Below are positions 46,208 through 55,166 of a DNA stretch of 64,000 nucleotides, one piece after another. The stretch is from Rhodoferax sp. WC2427 (GTDB taxonomy: Bacteria; Pseudomonadota; Gammaproteobacteria; Burkholderiales; Burkholderiaceae_C), in contig NZ_CP162006.1 of assembly GCF_040822085.1 (NCBI RefSeq), positions 4,464,001 to 4,528,000 of the forward strand, in the 5' to 3' direction. The position numbers and the translations under genes were made by a program. The notes beneath the pieces were generated by a model. The model made no database searches. It was not told where the DNA came from and was given only the letters and a program-made list of their open reading frames with translations. Within the stretch, counting starts at the first letter, position 1. Each line of letters starts with the position of its first letter.

Positions 46208-49200
46208 ATGGCGACGGTCGGCGGCCTCTGGTTCAACCCCCGCAATCTCGGCAACTACGTCACCGACGCTGTCCTGGAGCGGGGCTTGACCCTGTACCGG
46301 GGCCAGAAGGTGCTGGACATCGAAGTCCGGGCCATCGACAACGGCCGCTGGCAGCTCACCGGCAGCGTGCAGGGCAGCGAACGCACCCCGTACAAACAAA
46401 GCATCCGCCTGCACATCAACGTGCACGGCATGCTGACGCACTGGGACGCCGAGTGCAGCTGCCCGGTGGGCGTGGACTGCAAGCACGCGGTGGCCCTGTC
46501 GCTCAAGGCCGCCTACCGCACCCAGGCCACGGTCAACGCCACGCCGCCCAAGCCCCCCACCGATGCCGAACTGGCTGCCGCCCGCCTGGCTGCCGAGCAG
46601 CGCACCCGCGATGCCGCCGCGCTCAAGGTACGCCAATGGCTGGCCCAGTTTGACGCGCTGGACCGGCGCAGCAGCCCCCACCCGGACAGTGCCCAGGCCG
46701 AGAGCTTTGTCTACACCTTGTGCCCCGGCACCACGCAGCAAAAAACCCAGCTGCTGCAATTGCAGTTGCAAAAAACCTACCTGAAGAAAAACGGCGAGTG
46801 GGCCAAGCCCAAGAACATCCTCACCCCGCCCTACCCCGGCCACCCGCTGTTTGACGCGGCCAGCCCCGCCGAGCAAGAGCTGCTGCGCATGCTCAAGGGC
46901 CTGGCCAGCGGCTCCAACCACTACGCCTATGCCCTGACCCACTGCGCCGTGGTGGAGGGCGCTGCCGGGCTGCTGGCGCTGCAAATGGCCTCCGACACCG
47001 GGCGCTTGTTCACCGTGGCCGACGGCGGCTTTCTGGGCGCGCCGCTGCGCTGGTCCACCCCCCGGGAGTTGGACTGGAGCTGGCAGCAAGCCCCCCAGCC
47101 GCTGGCCAGCGAACCGGTGTGGACGCTGCAATCGCGGCTGGCCCACAGCTCCGACAACGCCCAGGTCTACGCCAACCACCCAGCCCTGTACCTGGATGCC
47201 GCCCAGGGCCTGTGCGGCGTGGCCCAGACCCAGGGCATCGCCCCCGAGCAACTGCCGCTGTTGCTGAACGCCCCGCCCATGCCGCAGTCGGCCATCGAGC
47301 CGCTGCAGTTGCCACTGACCCGCCGCCTGGCCGCGGTGGCCATGCCACCCACCCTCAAACCGCTACCCACCGTGCAGGGCGTGGTGCCTACGGGCCACCT
47401 GCACCTGGTGCCGGTCGGCAAAAAGGACGAGCCCACCTACGGACTGCTGTGGGCCCGGCTGGAATTCGACTACGCCGGGCTGCGCGGTGGCTGGGACAAT
47501 TCGGACGCCAGCGTGATCGTCTCGCACCTGGGCCAGCGCACCCTGCTGGTCCGCGACCTGCCCACCGAGCAGGCCTTGGATGCCCGGCTGACGGCCCACG
47601 GTCTGCAGGGCACGCCCAATGCAGGCTATTTTTTGCCCGGTCCGCAGAGCCAACAAACCTGGCTGGACTGGGCCGACACCGACTTTGCCGCCTTCCGTGC
47701 CGACGGCTTTACCGTCACCCGCGACGACGCGCTCACCGACTGGCTGCAGCGCGCCGATGCCCTCGACGTGCAAATGCAGGCCCAGAATGCCAACGACCCG
47801 GACGCATCGCCCTGGTTCGACCTGTCCCTGGGCATGGAAATCAACGGCGAACGCCACAACATCCTGCCCTGGCTGCCCAGCCTGCTGAACCAGCTGGCCA
47901 ACGCCCCGACGGACGAGGCCAGCGGCGAACGCGTGCTGCCGCCGTTTGTCTACATGCGCAAGCCCGACGACAGCTTCATCCGCGTGCCCACCGAGCCCCT
48001 GCGCCCCTGGCTGGCCGCCCTGCTGGAGCTGGTGGGCGACCGCCAGCACGACCTCGACGGCGACAGCCTGCGCCTGAGCCGCATGGAAGCCCTGCGCGCC
48101 GGGGCCGCCCTGGGCGAAGGCGCAGTGTGGACCGGGGCCAGCGCCCTGCAGGAGCTGGTGGCCCAACTGGCAGGCCGCAGCGCCCTGCCCGAAGTGCCGC
48201 TGCCCGAGGGCGTGCACGCCAGCCTGCGCCCCTACCAGCAGCAGGGCCTGAACTGGCTGCAGTTCCTGCGCCGCGCGGGGCTGAACGGCATCCTGGCCGA
48301 CGACATGGGCCTGGGCAAAACCCTGCAGACACTGGCCCACATCCAGGTGGAAAAAGACGCGGGCCGCCTGACCAACCCGGCCCTCATCATTGCCCCGGTC
48401 AGCCTGATGGGCAACTGGCAACGCGAAGCCCAGCGCTTCTGTCCCGGCCTGCGCACCCTGGTGCTGCACGGCCAGGACCGCCACGAGGTAGCCGACACCA
48501 CGCACGAGCACGACGTGGTCATCGCCCCCTATTCGCTGCTGCAGCGCGACCGCGAAGGCTGGCTGCAAGCCCCCTGGCACATCGTGGTGCTGGACGAAGC
48601 CCAGAACATCAAGAACGCCAGCACCCTGGCCGCACAGGTGGTGGCCGAGCTGCAAACCCAGCACCGCCTGGCGCTGAGCGGCACGCCGATGGAAAACCAC
48701 CTGGGCGAGATCTGGAGCCTGTTCCACTTTCTGATGCCCGGTTTCCTGGGCAGCCAGGCCAAGTTCGGCAGCCTGTTCCGCACCCCCATCGAGAAGCGCG
48801 GCGACACCGAGCGGCTGGCGCAGCTGCGCAGCCGCATCACGCCTTTCATGCTGCGCCGTACCAAGGCCCTGGTGGCGCACGAGCTGCCGCCCAAGGTGGA
48901 AACCGTGATGCGCGTCGAGCTGGAAGGCCCGCAGGCCGACCTGTACGAGGCCATCCGCCTGACCACCGAGAAGGCGGTGCGCGAGGCGCTGGACAGCAAG
49001 GGCCTGGCCAAGTCGCACATCACCATCCTGGACGCGCTACTCAAGCTGCGCCAGGTGTGCTGCGACCCGGGCCTGCTGAAGCTGGAGTCGGCCAAAAAAG
49101 TCAGCCGCTCCGCCAAGCTCGACCAGCTGATGGAGATCCTGCCCGAGATGCTGGCCGAGGGCCGCAAGGTGCTGCTGTTTTCGCAGTTCACCAGCATGCT

Positions 49201-49627
49201 GGAGCGCATCGAGGCCGAGCTCAAGGCCCGCGCCATCCCCTGGGTCAAGCTCACCGGCCAGTCGCAAAAGCGCGACCAAATCATCGACCGATTCACCAGC
49301 GGTGCCGTGCCGCTGTTTCTCATCAGCCTGAAAGCCGGTGGCGTGGGCCTGAACCTGCCGCAGGCCGACACCGTGATCCATTACGACCCCTGGTGGAACC
49401 CCGCCGTGGAAACCCAGGCCACCGACCGCGCCCACCGCATCGGCCAGACGCAGAGCGTGTGGGTGGTGAAACTGGTGGCGCAGGGCACCATCGAAGAACG
49501 CATCCTGGCCCTGCAAGAGCGCAAAGCCGCGCTGGCCGAGAGCATGTACAGCGGTGCCCAGGGCCGCAAGGAGCCGCTGTTCTCGGAAGACGATTTGCAG
49601 GAGCTGCTGAGACCGCTATCGAAATAA
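46208..49627 (+). CDS. SWIM-domain SNF2-family helicase
   Basis: A 1139-residue protein. A SWIM zinc finger (CSCPVGVDCKHAVALSL, near 78-95) is followed by a poorly conserved region to about 660, then SNF2 domains: Walker A DDMGLGKTLQTL, DEAQ box VVLDEAQNIKN, LALSGTPMENHLGEIWSLF and the C-terminal RecA domain VLLFSQFTSML, LKAGGVGLNLPQADTVIHYDPWWNPAVE, QATDRAHRIGQ. Such helicases remodel nucleoprotein or strip DNA-bound proteins; the role is not established. The ATG directly follows the lipA stop without a gap. The stop codon lies in a repeat copy. Confidence 0.9.
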   Translation: MATVGGLWFNPRNLGNYVTDAVLERGLTLYRGQKVLDIEVRAIDNGRWQLTGSVQGSERTPYKQSIRLHINVHGMLTHWDAECSCPVGVDCKHAVALSLKAAYRTQATVNATPPKPPTDAELAAARLAAEQRTRDAAALKVRQWLAQFDALDRRSSPHPDSAQAESFVYTLCPGTTQQKTQLLQLQLQKTYLKKNGEWAKPKNILTPPYPGHPLFDAASPAEQELLRMLKGLASGSNHYAYALTHCAVVEGAAGLLALQMASDTGRLFTVADGGFLGAPLRWSTPRELDWSWQQAPQPLASEPVWTLQSRLAHSSDNAQVYANHPALYLDAAQGLCGVAQTQGIAPEQLPLLLNAPPMPQSAIEPLQLPLTRRLAAVAMPPTLKPLPTVQGVVPTGHLHLVPVGKKDEPTYGLLWARLEFDYAGLRGGWDNSDASVIVSHLGQRTLLVRDLPTEQALDARLTAHGLQGTPNAGYFLPGPQSQQTWLDWADTDFAAFRADGFTVTRDDALTDWLQRADALDVQMQAQNANDPDASPWFDLSLGMEINGERHNILPWLPSLLNQLANAPTDEASGERVLPPFVYMRKPDDSFIRVPTEPLRPWLAALLELVGDRQHDLDGDSLRLSRMEALRAGAALGEGAVWTGASALQELVAQLAGRSALPEVPLPEGVHASLRPYQQQGLNWLQFLRRAGLNGILADDMGLGKTLQTLAHIQVEKDAGRLTNPALIIAPVSLMGNWQREAQRFCPGLRTLVLHGQDRHEVADTTHEHDVVIAPYSLLQRDREGWLQAPWHIVVLDEAQNIKNASTLAAQVVAELQTQHRLALSGTPMENHLGEIWSLFHFLMPGFLGSQAKFGSLFRTPIEKRGDTERLAQLRSRITPFMLRRTKALVAHELPPKVETVMRVELEGPQADLYEAIRLTTEKAVREALDSKGLAKSHITILDALLKLRQVCCDPGLLKLESAKKVSRSAKLDQLMEILPEMLAEGRKVLLFSQFTSMLERIEAELKARAIPWVKLTGQSQKRDQIIDRFTSGAVPLFLISLKAGGVGLNLPQADTVIHYDPWWNPAVETQATDRAHRIGQTQSVWVVKLVAQGTIEERILALQERKAALAESMYSGAQGRKEPLFSEDDLQELLRPLSK

Positions 49628-49676
49628 GAGCTTCTTACGCTTATCAAATAAGCGTGAGGGCCGTATTTTTCATCCA
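49615..49676 (+). repeat. Dispersed palindromic repeat, copy 13, with the SNF2 stop codon inside
   Basis: GCTATCGAAATAAGAGC arm, then TTCTTACGCTTATCAAATA and AGCGTGAGGGCC. The SNF2 stop TAA lies in the loop of the first arm (codons CTA TCG AAA TAA). Confidence 0.85.
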
Positions 49677-49737
49677 AAATGCAGGGCGAGTATCCTCGTA
49701 GCCTTGACCCGTCCCCCATCCACAGGAGCGCCCACCC

Positions 49738-50355
49738 ATGCCCGCCCAAAAACCCTTTTCCATGATCCGCGAATTCCACCTGGCCGACTGGTTCACGCTG
49801 GCCAACGCGGTGTGCGGCGTGGGGGCGCTGTTTTCGACCATGACCTTTCTGGAAGTGGGCGATGTGCGGCACATCTACTTTGCCTGCTGGCTGGTGCTGG
49901 CCGCGTTTGTGTTCGATGTGTTCGACGGCAAGATTGCCCGCTGGCGGCAAAAAACTTCCATCCTGGGGCGTGAGCTGGATTCGCTGGCGGACGTGATCTC
50001 GTTCGGCGTGGCCCCGGCCATCATGGCCTACGGCTGCGGTATGCAGGGGCTGTTTGACCGCATCGTGCTGGCGTTTTTTGTGGCCTGCGGGGTGTCGCGG
50101 CTGGCGCGCTACAACGTGACGGCCGAGACCTTGTCGCAGGGCTCGGACAAGGTGAAGTACTTTGAGGGCACGCCGATCCCCACGTCCATCGTGCTGGTGT
50201 TCATGCTGGGCATGGCCGCCTGGACCGGCCATGTGCGGCAAGACCTGTGGGGCGGCTCTGTCATGCTGGGGGGGTTCACGCTGCATCCACTGGTGCTGTT
50301 GTTTGCGCTGTCCGGTTCGCTGATGATCAGCCGCATCCGCATACCCAAGCCCTGA
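49738..50355 (+). CDS. pssA: CDP-diacylglycerol-serine O-phosphatidyltransferase
   Basis: A 205-residue membrane enzyme making phosphatidylserine, the precursor of phosphatidylethanolamine. The CDP-alcohol phosphotransferase signature is FDVFDGKIARWRQKTSILGRELDSLADVIS, with its conserved Asp residues; LADWFTLANAVCGVGALFS is the N-terminal helix. It has about six hydrophobic segments. It is monocistronic and ends in a strong hairpin. Confidence 0.92.
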   Translation: MPAQKPFSMIREFHLADWFTLANAVCGVGALFSTMTFLEVGDVRHIYFACWLVLAAFVFDVFDGKIARWRQKTSILGRELDSLADVISFGVAPAIMAYGCGMQGLFDRIVLAFFVACGVSRLARYNVTAETLSQGSDKVKYFEGTPIPTSIVLVFMLGMAAWTGHVRQDLWGGSVMLGGFTLHPLVLLFALSGSLMISRIRIPKP

Positions 50356-50363
50356 AGCGATTT

Positions 50364-50390
50364 TTCGATGGGCCACTGTGGCCCATCGAA
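50364..50390 (+). terminator. Hairpin terminator after pssA
   Basis: A 13-bp perfect stem TTCGATGGGCCAC / GTGGCCCATCGAA with one central base, beginning 9 bases past the pssA stop. There is no long T run on this strand, so termination may be partial. Confidence 0.7.
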
Positions 50391-50486
50391 ACGTGTTTAT
50401 CCGAATCCACTCTTCGGAAATATCTGCTTTTTCAGAAGTATCGTGCAGCGTACCTTCGGGGTTCCAGCAACCCCAGGAGATATGCC

Positions 50487-50822
50487 ATGCAAGTACTGTT
50501 TCAATCCCGAGACCCCCAAGGCGCGGAATTCCGCGAACAGGTAGAACGCCGGGTGCGTTTTGTGACGCGGCGGCTGCAAGGCCTGGTGCCGCGCGTCAAG
50601 GTACTACTATCGGATGTCAACGGCCCCCGCGGCGGTGTCGACAAGCGCTGCCAGTTGGCATTGCAAACCGAGACGGCCGGCACGGTGGTGGTGAGCTCCA
50701 CCGCCCGCACGTGGCGCCAGGCGGTCGACCAGGCACTGGCCCGCGCCGGGCGGGCATTGCGCCAACTGCGCCAACACACCCAGGCAAGGCCCCACGCGCG
50801 CGCCACCCCCACAGACATCTAA
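50487..50822 (+). CDS. Short HPF/RaiA-like ribosome-associated protein
   Basis: A 111-residue protein with a ribosome-hibernation-like domain (MQVLFQSRDPQGAEFREQVERRVRFVTRRLQGLVPRVKVLLSDVNGPRGGVDKRCQLAL). The family binds the small subunit and blocks translation under stress; here only the short domain is present, so it may be a YfiA/HPF variant or a nonfunctional paralogue. AGGAGA six bases before the ATG supports the start. A small membrane protein gene follows 11 bases later. Confidence 0.75.
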   Translation: MQVLFQSRDPQGAEFREQVERRVRFVTRRLQGLVPRVKVLLSDVNGPRGGVDKRCQLALQTETAGTVVVSSTARTWRQAVDQALARAGRALRQLRQHTQARPHARATPTDI

Positions 50823-50833
50823 GGAAGCACCCT

Positions 50834-51061
50834 ATGCAACCACCTACCCGCCGCCCGGCCCGTCCGGGCACCGCCATCGCCCTGCACGCCCGGGCATTGC
50901 CACCGCCGTCCCGCAGCCTCTATGTCTGGCTGGGTGTGGCGGTGGTGCTGGCGACCATCGCCGGCATCGGCTTTAAGGTTCCGGTCGTGGGCATGCTGCT
51001 GGCAGCGGCCTGTAGCTTCGCGCTGCTGCGAACCGCATCCAAGGCCACAAAGCCAACTTAA
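50834..51061 (+). CDS. Small one- or two-segment membrane protein
   Basis: A 75-residue protein with an N-terminal basic region and a hydrophobic stretch (about 31-68: LYVWLGVAVVLATIAGIGFKVPVVGMLLAAACSFALL). AAGGA is eight bases before ATG 50834. It is 11 bases after the HPF-like gene and likely co-transcribed. I recognise no family; its length and basic N-terminus suit an inner-membrane miniprotein. Confidence 0.55.
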   Translation: MQPPTRRPARPGTAIALHARALPPPSRSLYVWLGVAVVLATIAGIGFKVPVVGMLLAAACSFALLRTASKATKPT

Positions 51062-51120
51062 ACCAGGCCTGCCGCCCGCCCAACCCCGCACAACGGCGGC
51101 ACCCCCTCCATCCCCCCCAA

Positions 51121-51152
51121 GCCACTGGTGTCCTAGAAGGGGCACCAGTGGC
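51121..51152 (+). terminator. Hairpin downstream of the small membrane protein gene
   Basis: A perfect 10-bp inverted repeat GCCACTGGTG / CACCAGTGGC with a 12-base loop, 60 bases past the stop. The rest of 51062-51234 shows no coding potential. Without a clear T run it is a probable but weak terminator. Confidence 0.55.
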
Positions 51153-51234
51153 CGTTTCCCCTTGCATCTTGCTACCAACCCCGCCGTTCAGGTGGGGCGG
51201 CACCGCCGTGCCCAAAAAACACGCCATGTATCAA

Positions 51235-51256
51235 ATATGTGATGTTTATCACATAT
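51235..51256 (+). promoter_or_regulatory. CRP-type operator upstream of the PEP-CTERM gene
   Basis: TGTGATGTTTATCACA (51238-51253) is an exact match to the TGTGA-N6-TCACA consensus, embedded in a 9-bp perfect palindrome with loop GTTT. It lies about 105 bases before the ATG. TAATAT at 51293-51298 could be the -10, placing the site near -60, typical of class I activation. The surrounding 130 bases are unusually AT-rich. A TGTAGACA direct repeat occurs at 51256-51263 and 51324-51331. Confidence 0.7.
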
Positions 51257-51360
51257 GTAGACAATAAAGAAACCAATTTTTACGTACAAAAATAATATTC
51301 ACTTTGTACCATTCCATTTTTTTTGTAGACATGATTTAATTCAGTCTTTAAAGGAAAAAT

Positions 51361-52089
51361 ATGTATACCAAATTAAATGCCATCGTCTTCACCGTGCTTG
51401 CCGGATTCGGCGGCGCGGCCTCTGCCAACCTGGTGCAAAACGGTGGTTTCGAGCAAACCACGTTCACCGGCTCAAAGCAGTTGGTCGGCACAGACCAGGC
51501 GGTAAACTGGACCAGCAATGGCTACAACTTCCTGTTTACGCCCGGCACTGCCACCACCACCGGCTCAGAATCTGCCCGCGGTGGCTTCGTCAAACTTTGG
51601 GGGCCCGCCGTGGGGTCGAACAACGGTTTTCGCGACAGCCCATCGGGTGGCAACTGGATTGCCGCCGATGGCGCCTTCGAGGTTTCGCCGATCCAGCAAA
51701 CCATCAACAACTTGGTGATCGGCCAGACCTACCAGCTGAGCTTCGACTGGGCCGCAGCCCAGCAAAGTACCTATACCGGCCCCACCACCGAGGGCTGGAT
51801 CGTCAGTTTGGGCAATCAATCCTTTGCCACCGCGATGCTGGACAACCCCACCATGGGCTTCCAGGACTGGCGCCAGCAAATCTTCAGCTTCACCGCCACC
51901 AGCACCTCCGAGGTTCTGTCGTTTCTGGCCACCGGCACGCCCATGGGCAACCCGCCGTTCTCGCTGCTGGACAACGTGCAGTTGAACGCCGTGCCCGAAC
52001 CCGATAGCCTGGCGTTGATGTTTGCAGGGCTGGGCGTGCTGGCGGTGTCGTCGCGTCGCCGTCGCAACACCCCGAAATTGGCGGCTTAA
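51361..52089 (+). CDS. PEP-CTERM exported protein
   Basis: A 242-residue protein: signal peptide (to about 22), an NLVQNGGFEQT... domain of carbohydrate-binding (DUF642/CBM-like) type, and the C-terminal sorting signal AVPEPDSLALMFAGLGVLAV plus a basic tail. Exosortase removes such signals to release or anchor extracellular-matrix proteins, so the organism should encode an exosortase elsewhere. The hydrophobic part after PEP is short (about 17 residues). The gene is preceded by the CRP-like operator and AAAGGAAAA before the ATG. Confidence 0.9.
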   Translation: MYTKLNAIVFTVLAGFGGAASANLVQNGGFEQTTFTGSKQLVGTDQAVNWTSNGYNFLFTPGTATTTGSESARGGFVKLWGPAVGSNNGFRDSPSGGNWIAADGAFEVSPIQQTINNLVIGQTYQLSFDWAAAQQSTYTGPTTEGWIVSLGNQSFATAMLDNPTMGFQDWRQQIFSFTATSTSEVLSFLATGTPMGNPPFSLLDNVQLNAVPEPDSLALMFAGLGVLAVSSRRRRNTPKLAA

Positions 52090-52104
52090 CCGCTCCCACC
52101 CCAA

Positions 52105-52135
52105 GATGCCGGATGGGGGCAACCCGTCCGGCATC
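52105..52135 (+). terminator. Terminator-like hairpin after the PEP-CTERM gene
   Basis: GATGCCGGA / TCCGGCATC with a 13-base loop, 15 bases past the stop, followed by GTTCT. It is a probable terminator between the PEP-CTERM and hydroxylase genes, with a weak T tract. Confidence 0.6.
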
Positions 52136-52160
52136 GTTCTGACCCCTTCGAGGAACCGCC

Positions 52161-53060
52161 ATGCATTACCTGACAGGCCCCCAAATGCCATGGATGTCCT
52201 TCGCATGGGACGTCGCCAGGCTATGCGTGTGGCTGGTGCTGCTCACGGCGGTTTTTGTGCCCCTGGAGCGCGTTTTCACGCTGCATCCAGCCAAATTTCT
52301 GCGCCGCGACATCGGGGCCGATGTCGCCTACTATTTCATCAACAGCCTGTTGCCCGCCGCGCTGCTGGCAACACCGCTGGCCGTGCTGGCCACGCTGGCC
52401 CACCATGTAGTGCCCGACGGGTGGCATGCCGCAGTGCAAGGCCTGCCACTGTGGGCCCGCGCGCTGGCCGGTCTGGTCGTGGCCGACATGGGCTCGTACT
52501 GGGGCCACAGGCTCAGCCACAGCATTCCGTGGCTATGGCGTTTCCACGCCGTCCACCACAGTGCCACGCACATGGATTTTTTGGTCAACACGCGCGCCCA
52601 TCCCGTGGACCTGGTGGTGGTGCGCCTGTTCGGCCTGGTGCCGCTCAGCTTGCTGGGACTGGGCTCGGCTGGGACTACGGGAAGCCTATTGCCCGTGGTG
52701 GTGGTCCTGGCCGGCACCTTCGTGGGTTTCTTTTTGCATGCCAATGTGCGCTGGCGCTTCGGGCCGATCGAGTGGCTGGTGGCCACACCGGCCTTCCACC
52801 ATTGGCACCACAGCAAGCTCGCCCCGATCAACCGCAACTACGCCGCCACCCTGCCCTGGATCGACCGGCTTTTTGGCACCTACTATTTGCCCGCGTCGCA
52901 GTGGCCCGCGCAGTACGGCATTGCGCAAACCCTGCCGCCAACCTTGGGTGGGCAGCTTGTCGGCCCATTGGTGTGGCCCCGTATCGCGCGGTGGTTTGCG
53001 CGGGCCCAACCATCGGAACCCGCACACCAGCACGCAGGTGTTGAAAAATCGGCTCAGTGA
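52161..53060 (+). CDS. Sterol desaturase / fatty-acid hydroxylase family membrane enzyme
   Basis: A 299-residue integral membrane di-iron oxygenase. The histidine boxes are HRLSH, HAVHH and HHWHH, with SVPWLW-like segments between and about four to five membrane helices. Family members hydroxylate or desaturate lipid chains; the substrate here is unknown. It has the usual MGSYWGHRLSHSIPWLWRFHAVHHS. Its 3' end overlaps the convergent ptsI by 7 bases. Confidence 0.88.
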   Translation: MHYLTGPQMPWMSFAWDVARLCVWLVLLTAVFVPLERVFTLHPAKFLRRDIGADVAYYFINSLLPAALLATPLAVLATLAHHVVPDGWHAAVQGLPLWARALAGLVVADMGSYWGHRLSHSIPWLWRFHAVHHSATHMDFLVNTRAHPVDLVVVRLFGLVPLSLLGLGSAGTTGSLLPVVVVLAGTFVGFFLHANVRWRFGPIEWLVATPAFHHWHHSKLAPINRNYAATLPWIDRLFGTYYLPASQWPAQYGIAQTLPPTLGGQLVGPLVWPRIARWFARAQPSEPAHQHAGVEKSAQ

Positions 53061-54892
53061 GTCGCCAAGGGCCCGAGCCCGGAATCCACCCGACAGGGTT
53101 CACCATCGGGACGGGCGGTAAGGGGCTCGGCCATGGCCTGGACCGGGTCTTCGGCTTCCAGCACGCGCTGCGCCCAGGGGCCCAGGCGGGCGGTGTCGGC
53201 GCGCAGCACCTCTTGCTTGACGGCCAAAATCTGCGCCGGGTGCATGGAGAAGCTGCGCAGCCCCAGGCCCAGCAACAGCCGGGTCATGGCTACGTCACCC
53301 GCCATTTCGCCACACACGCTCACCCCTTTTCCCTGGGCCTGGCAGGCGCGGATAGTGTCGGCCAGCAGGCGCAGCACGGCGGGATGCAGGGGGTCGTACA
53401 GGTGGGCCACCGACTCGTCGGCGCGGTCAATGGCCAGGGTGTACTGGATCAGGTCGTTGGTGCCCACCGACAAGAAGTCGAAATATTTCAAAAACAGCGG
53501 CAGCGTCAGCGCAGCGGCCGGGATTTCGATCATGGCCCCCAGCCGGAGCGGGCCGTACACCACGCCGCGGTTGTCCAGCTCGGCGCGGGCAAAGTCCAAC
53601 AGGGCCAAGGTCTGGCGGATTTCGCTGCCGTGGGCCAACATGGGGACCAGCAGATTCACCTGGCCGTGCACGGCCGCCCGCAAAATGGCGCGCAACTGGG
53701 TCAAGAACATGGCCGGATCGGCCAGGCTCCAGCGGATGGCGCGCAAGCCCAGGGCCGGGTTCAGGTGGGTGTCTTCCTTATGGCCTTTATCCAGCGGCTT
53801 GTCGGCCCCGATGTCCACCGTGCGGATGGTCACCGGCATGCCCTGCATGCCCTCGACGGCCCGGCGGTAGGCCTGGTACTGCTCTTCTTCGTCCGGTAGG
53901 CTGCCTTTGCGGCCCATGAACAGGAATTCGCTGCGGAACAGGCCGACGCCCACGGCCCCGGCGGTGACCGCGCCTGCCGCATCTTCGGGCATTTCGATGT
54001 TGGCCAGCAGCTCGACCTTGTGGCCATCCAGGGTGATGGCCGGGGTGTGGCGCAAGCGGGTCAGGCGCTCGCGCTCGAGCTCGCCCTGGCGCTGCTTGAA
54101 GCCGTATTCGGCCAGGATGATGGGGGATGGATCGATCACCACCACCCCGGCGTCGCCGTCGATGATGACCCAGTCGTCCTGGCGAACCAACTGGCTGGCG
54201 CTGCGCGCGCCCACCACGGCCGGAATGTCCATGCTGCGCGCGACAATGGCCGTGTGCGAGGTTTTTCCGCCCACGTCCGTCACGAACCCGGCAAAAACGC
54301 TTTGCTTGAAGTGCAGCATGTCGGCGGGCGACAGGTCGTGGGCGATCAGCACCAGCGGCACCGTCAGGCTTTCGTCGGGCGACATCTGGTGGGCGCCGCT
54401 CTTGCGCCGCTCTACCGCCGTATTGTGGGGCGGCACGGCAATGGGCGAGCCCACGCCCTTCATGTAGCGCAGGATGCGCTCGACCACCTGCTCTAGGTCG
54501 GCCTTGCGCTCGCGCAGGTATTCGTCCTCCATCTCGTCGAACTGGCGGGCGATGATCTCCAGCTGGGTGATCAGCGCCCATTCGGCGTTGTACAGGCGGT
54601 CGGTGATCCAGTGCTTGACTCCGGTGGTCAGGGTCTCGTCCTCCAGCAGCATCAGGTGCACGTCGAGCAGGGCGGTCAACTCGGGCGGTGCGTCCTTGGG
54701 CATGGCATGCTGCAGGCGCTGCAGCTCGTCCACCACGGCATTGCGGCCCACACGCACGCGGTCGATCTCAGCCGGAATCTGCTCGGGCTTGATGAAGTAA
54801 TGCGCCACCTCCACGCGGCTGGAGCCGACCAGTACCGCACGCCCGACGGCGATGCCGCGGGCAACAGGCAAACCGTGGATGGCGAAAGTCAT
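53054..54892 (-). CDS. ptsI: PTS enzyme I (phosphoenolpyruvate-protein phosphotransferase)
   Basis: A 612-residue enzyme I that transfers phosphate from PEP to HPr. The active His is in DVGGKTSHTAIVARSM, the PEP-binding region has GADKPLD and FDFLSVGTNDLIQYTLAIDR, and the C-terminal catalytic Cys is in GKGVSVCGEMAGD. It is the third gene after EIIA-Man and HPr, 4 bases from ptsH. No EIIB or EIIC is near, so the phosphate chain probably serves regulation. Confidence 0.95.
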   Translation of the reverse strand: MTFAIHGLPVARGIAVGRAVLVGSSRVEVAHYFIKPEQIPAEIDRVRVGRNAVVDELQRLQHAMPKDAPPELTALLDVHLMLLEDETLTTGVKHWITDRLYNAEWALITQLEIIARQFDEMEDEYLRERKADLEQVVERILRYMKGVGSPIAVPPHNTAVERRKSGAHQMSPDESLTVPLVLIAHDLSPADMLHFKQSVFAGFVTDVGGKTSHTAIVARSMDIPAVVGARSASQLVRQDDWVIIDGDAGVVVIDPSPIILAEYGFKQRQGELERERLTRLRHTPAITLDGHKVELLANIEMPEDAAGAVTAGAVGVGLFRSEFLFMGRKGSLPDEEEQYQAYRRAVEGMQGMPVTIRTVDIGADKPLDKGHKEDTHLNPALGLRAIRWSLADPAMFLTQLRAILRAAVHGQVNLLVPMLAHGSEIRQTLALLDFARAELDNRGVVYGPLRLGAMIEIPAAALTLPLFLKYFDFLSVGTNDLIQYTLAIDRADESVAHLYDPLHPAVLRLLADTIRACQAQGKGVSVCGEMAGDVAMTRLLLGLGLRSFSMHPAQILAVKQEVLRADTARLGPWAQRVLEAEDPVQAMAEPLTARPDGEPCRVDSGLGPLATH

Positions 54893-54896
54893 GGCC

Positions 54897-55166
54897 TTAT
54901 TGGCCTTCGCCGAACTTGTCGGCGATCAATGCGAGCAGTGCGTCCATGGCTTCCTGCTCCTGGGGGCCGTCGGCGTCGAGCACCACGGTGCTGCCGATAC
55001 CCGCGGCCAGCATCATCACACCCATGATGCTTTTGGCGTTGACACGGCGCTCGCCCCGGGCGATCCAGATCTCGCAGGGGAAGCTGCCCGCCAGCTTGGT
55101 GAGCTTGGCGGACGCGCGGGCATGCAGGCCCAGTTTATTGTTGATGGTCGTGGATATTTGGATCAT
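54897..55166 (-). CDS. ptsH: HPr phosphocarrier
   Basis: An 89-residue HPr. Active His is in LGLHARASAKL (about 15), and the regulatory Ser in NAKSIMGVM (about 46) is present, so control by HPr kinase is possible. The start at 55166 (MIQISTTINNK) overlaps the end of the EIIA gene by 32 bases, an unusually long overlap implying translational coupling. Confidence 0.94.
   Translation of the reverse strand: MIQISTTINNKLGLHARASAKLTKLAGSFPCEIWIARGERRVNAKSIMGVMMLAAGIGSTVVLDADGPQEQEAMDALLALIADKFGEGQ

Noticed and set aside
47119..49701. Large frames of 860 codons on the plus strand and 551 codons on the minus strand across the SNF2 gene
   Set aside because: They overlap the clearly conserved helicase frame and show Arg/Pro-rich or Gln/Gly/His-rich composition typical of out-of-frame translation.
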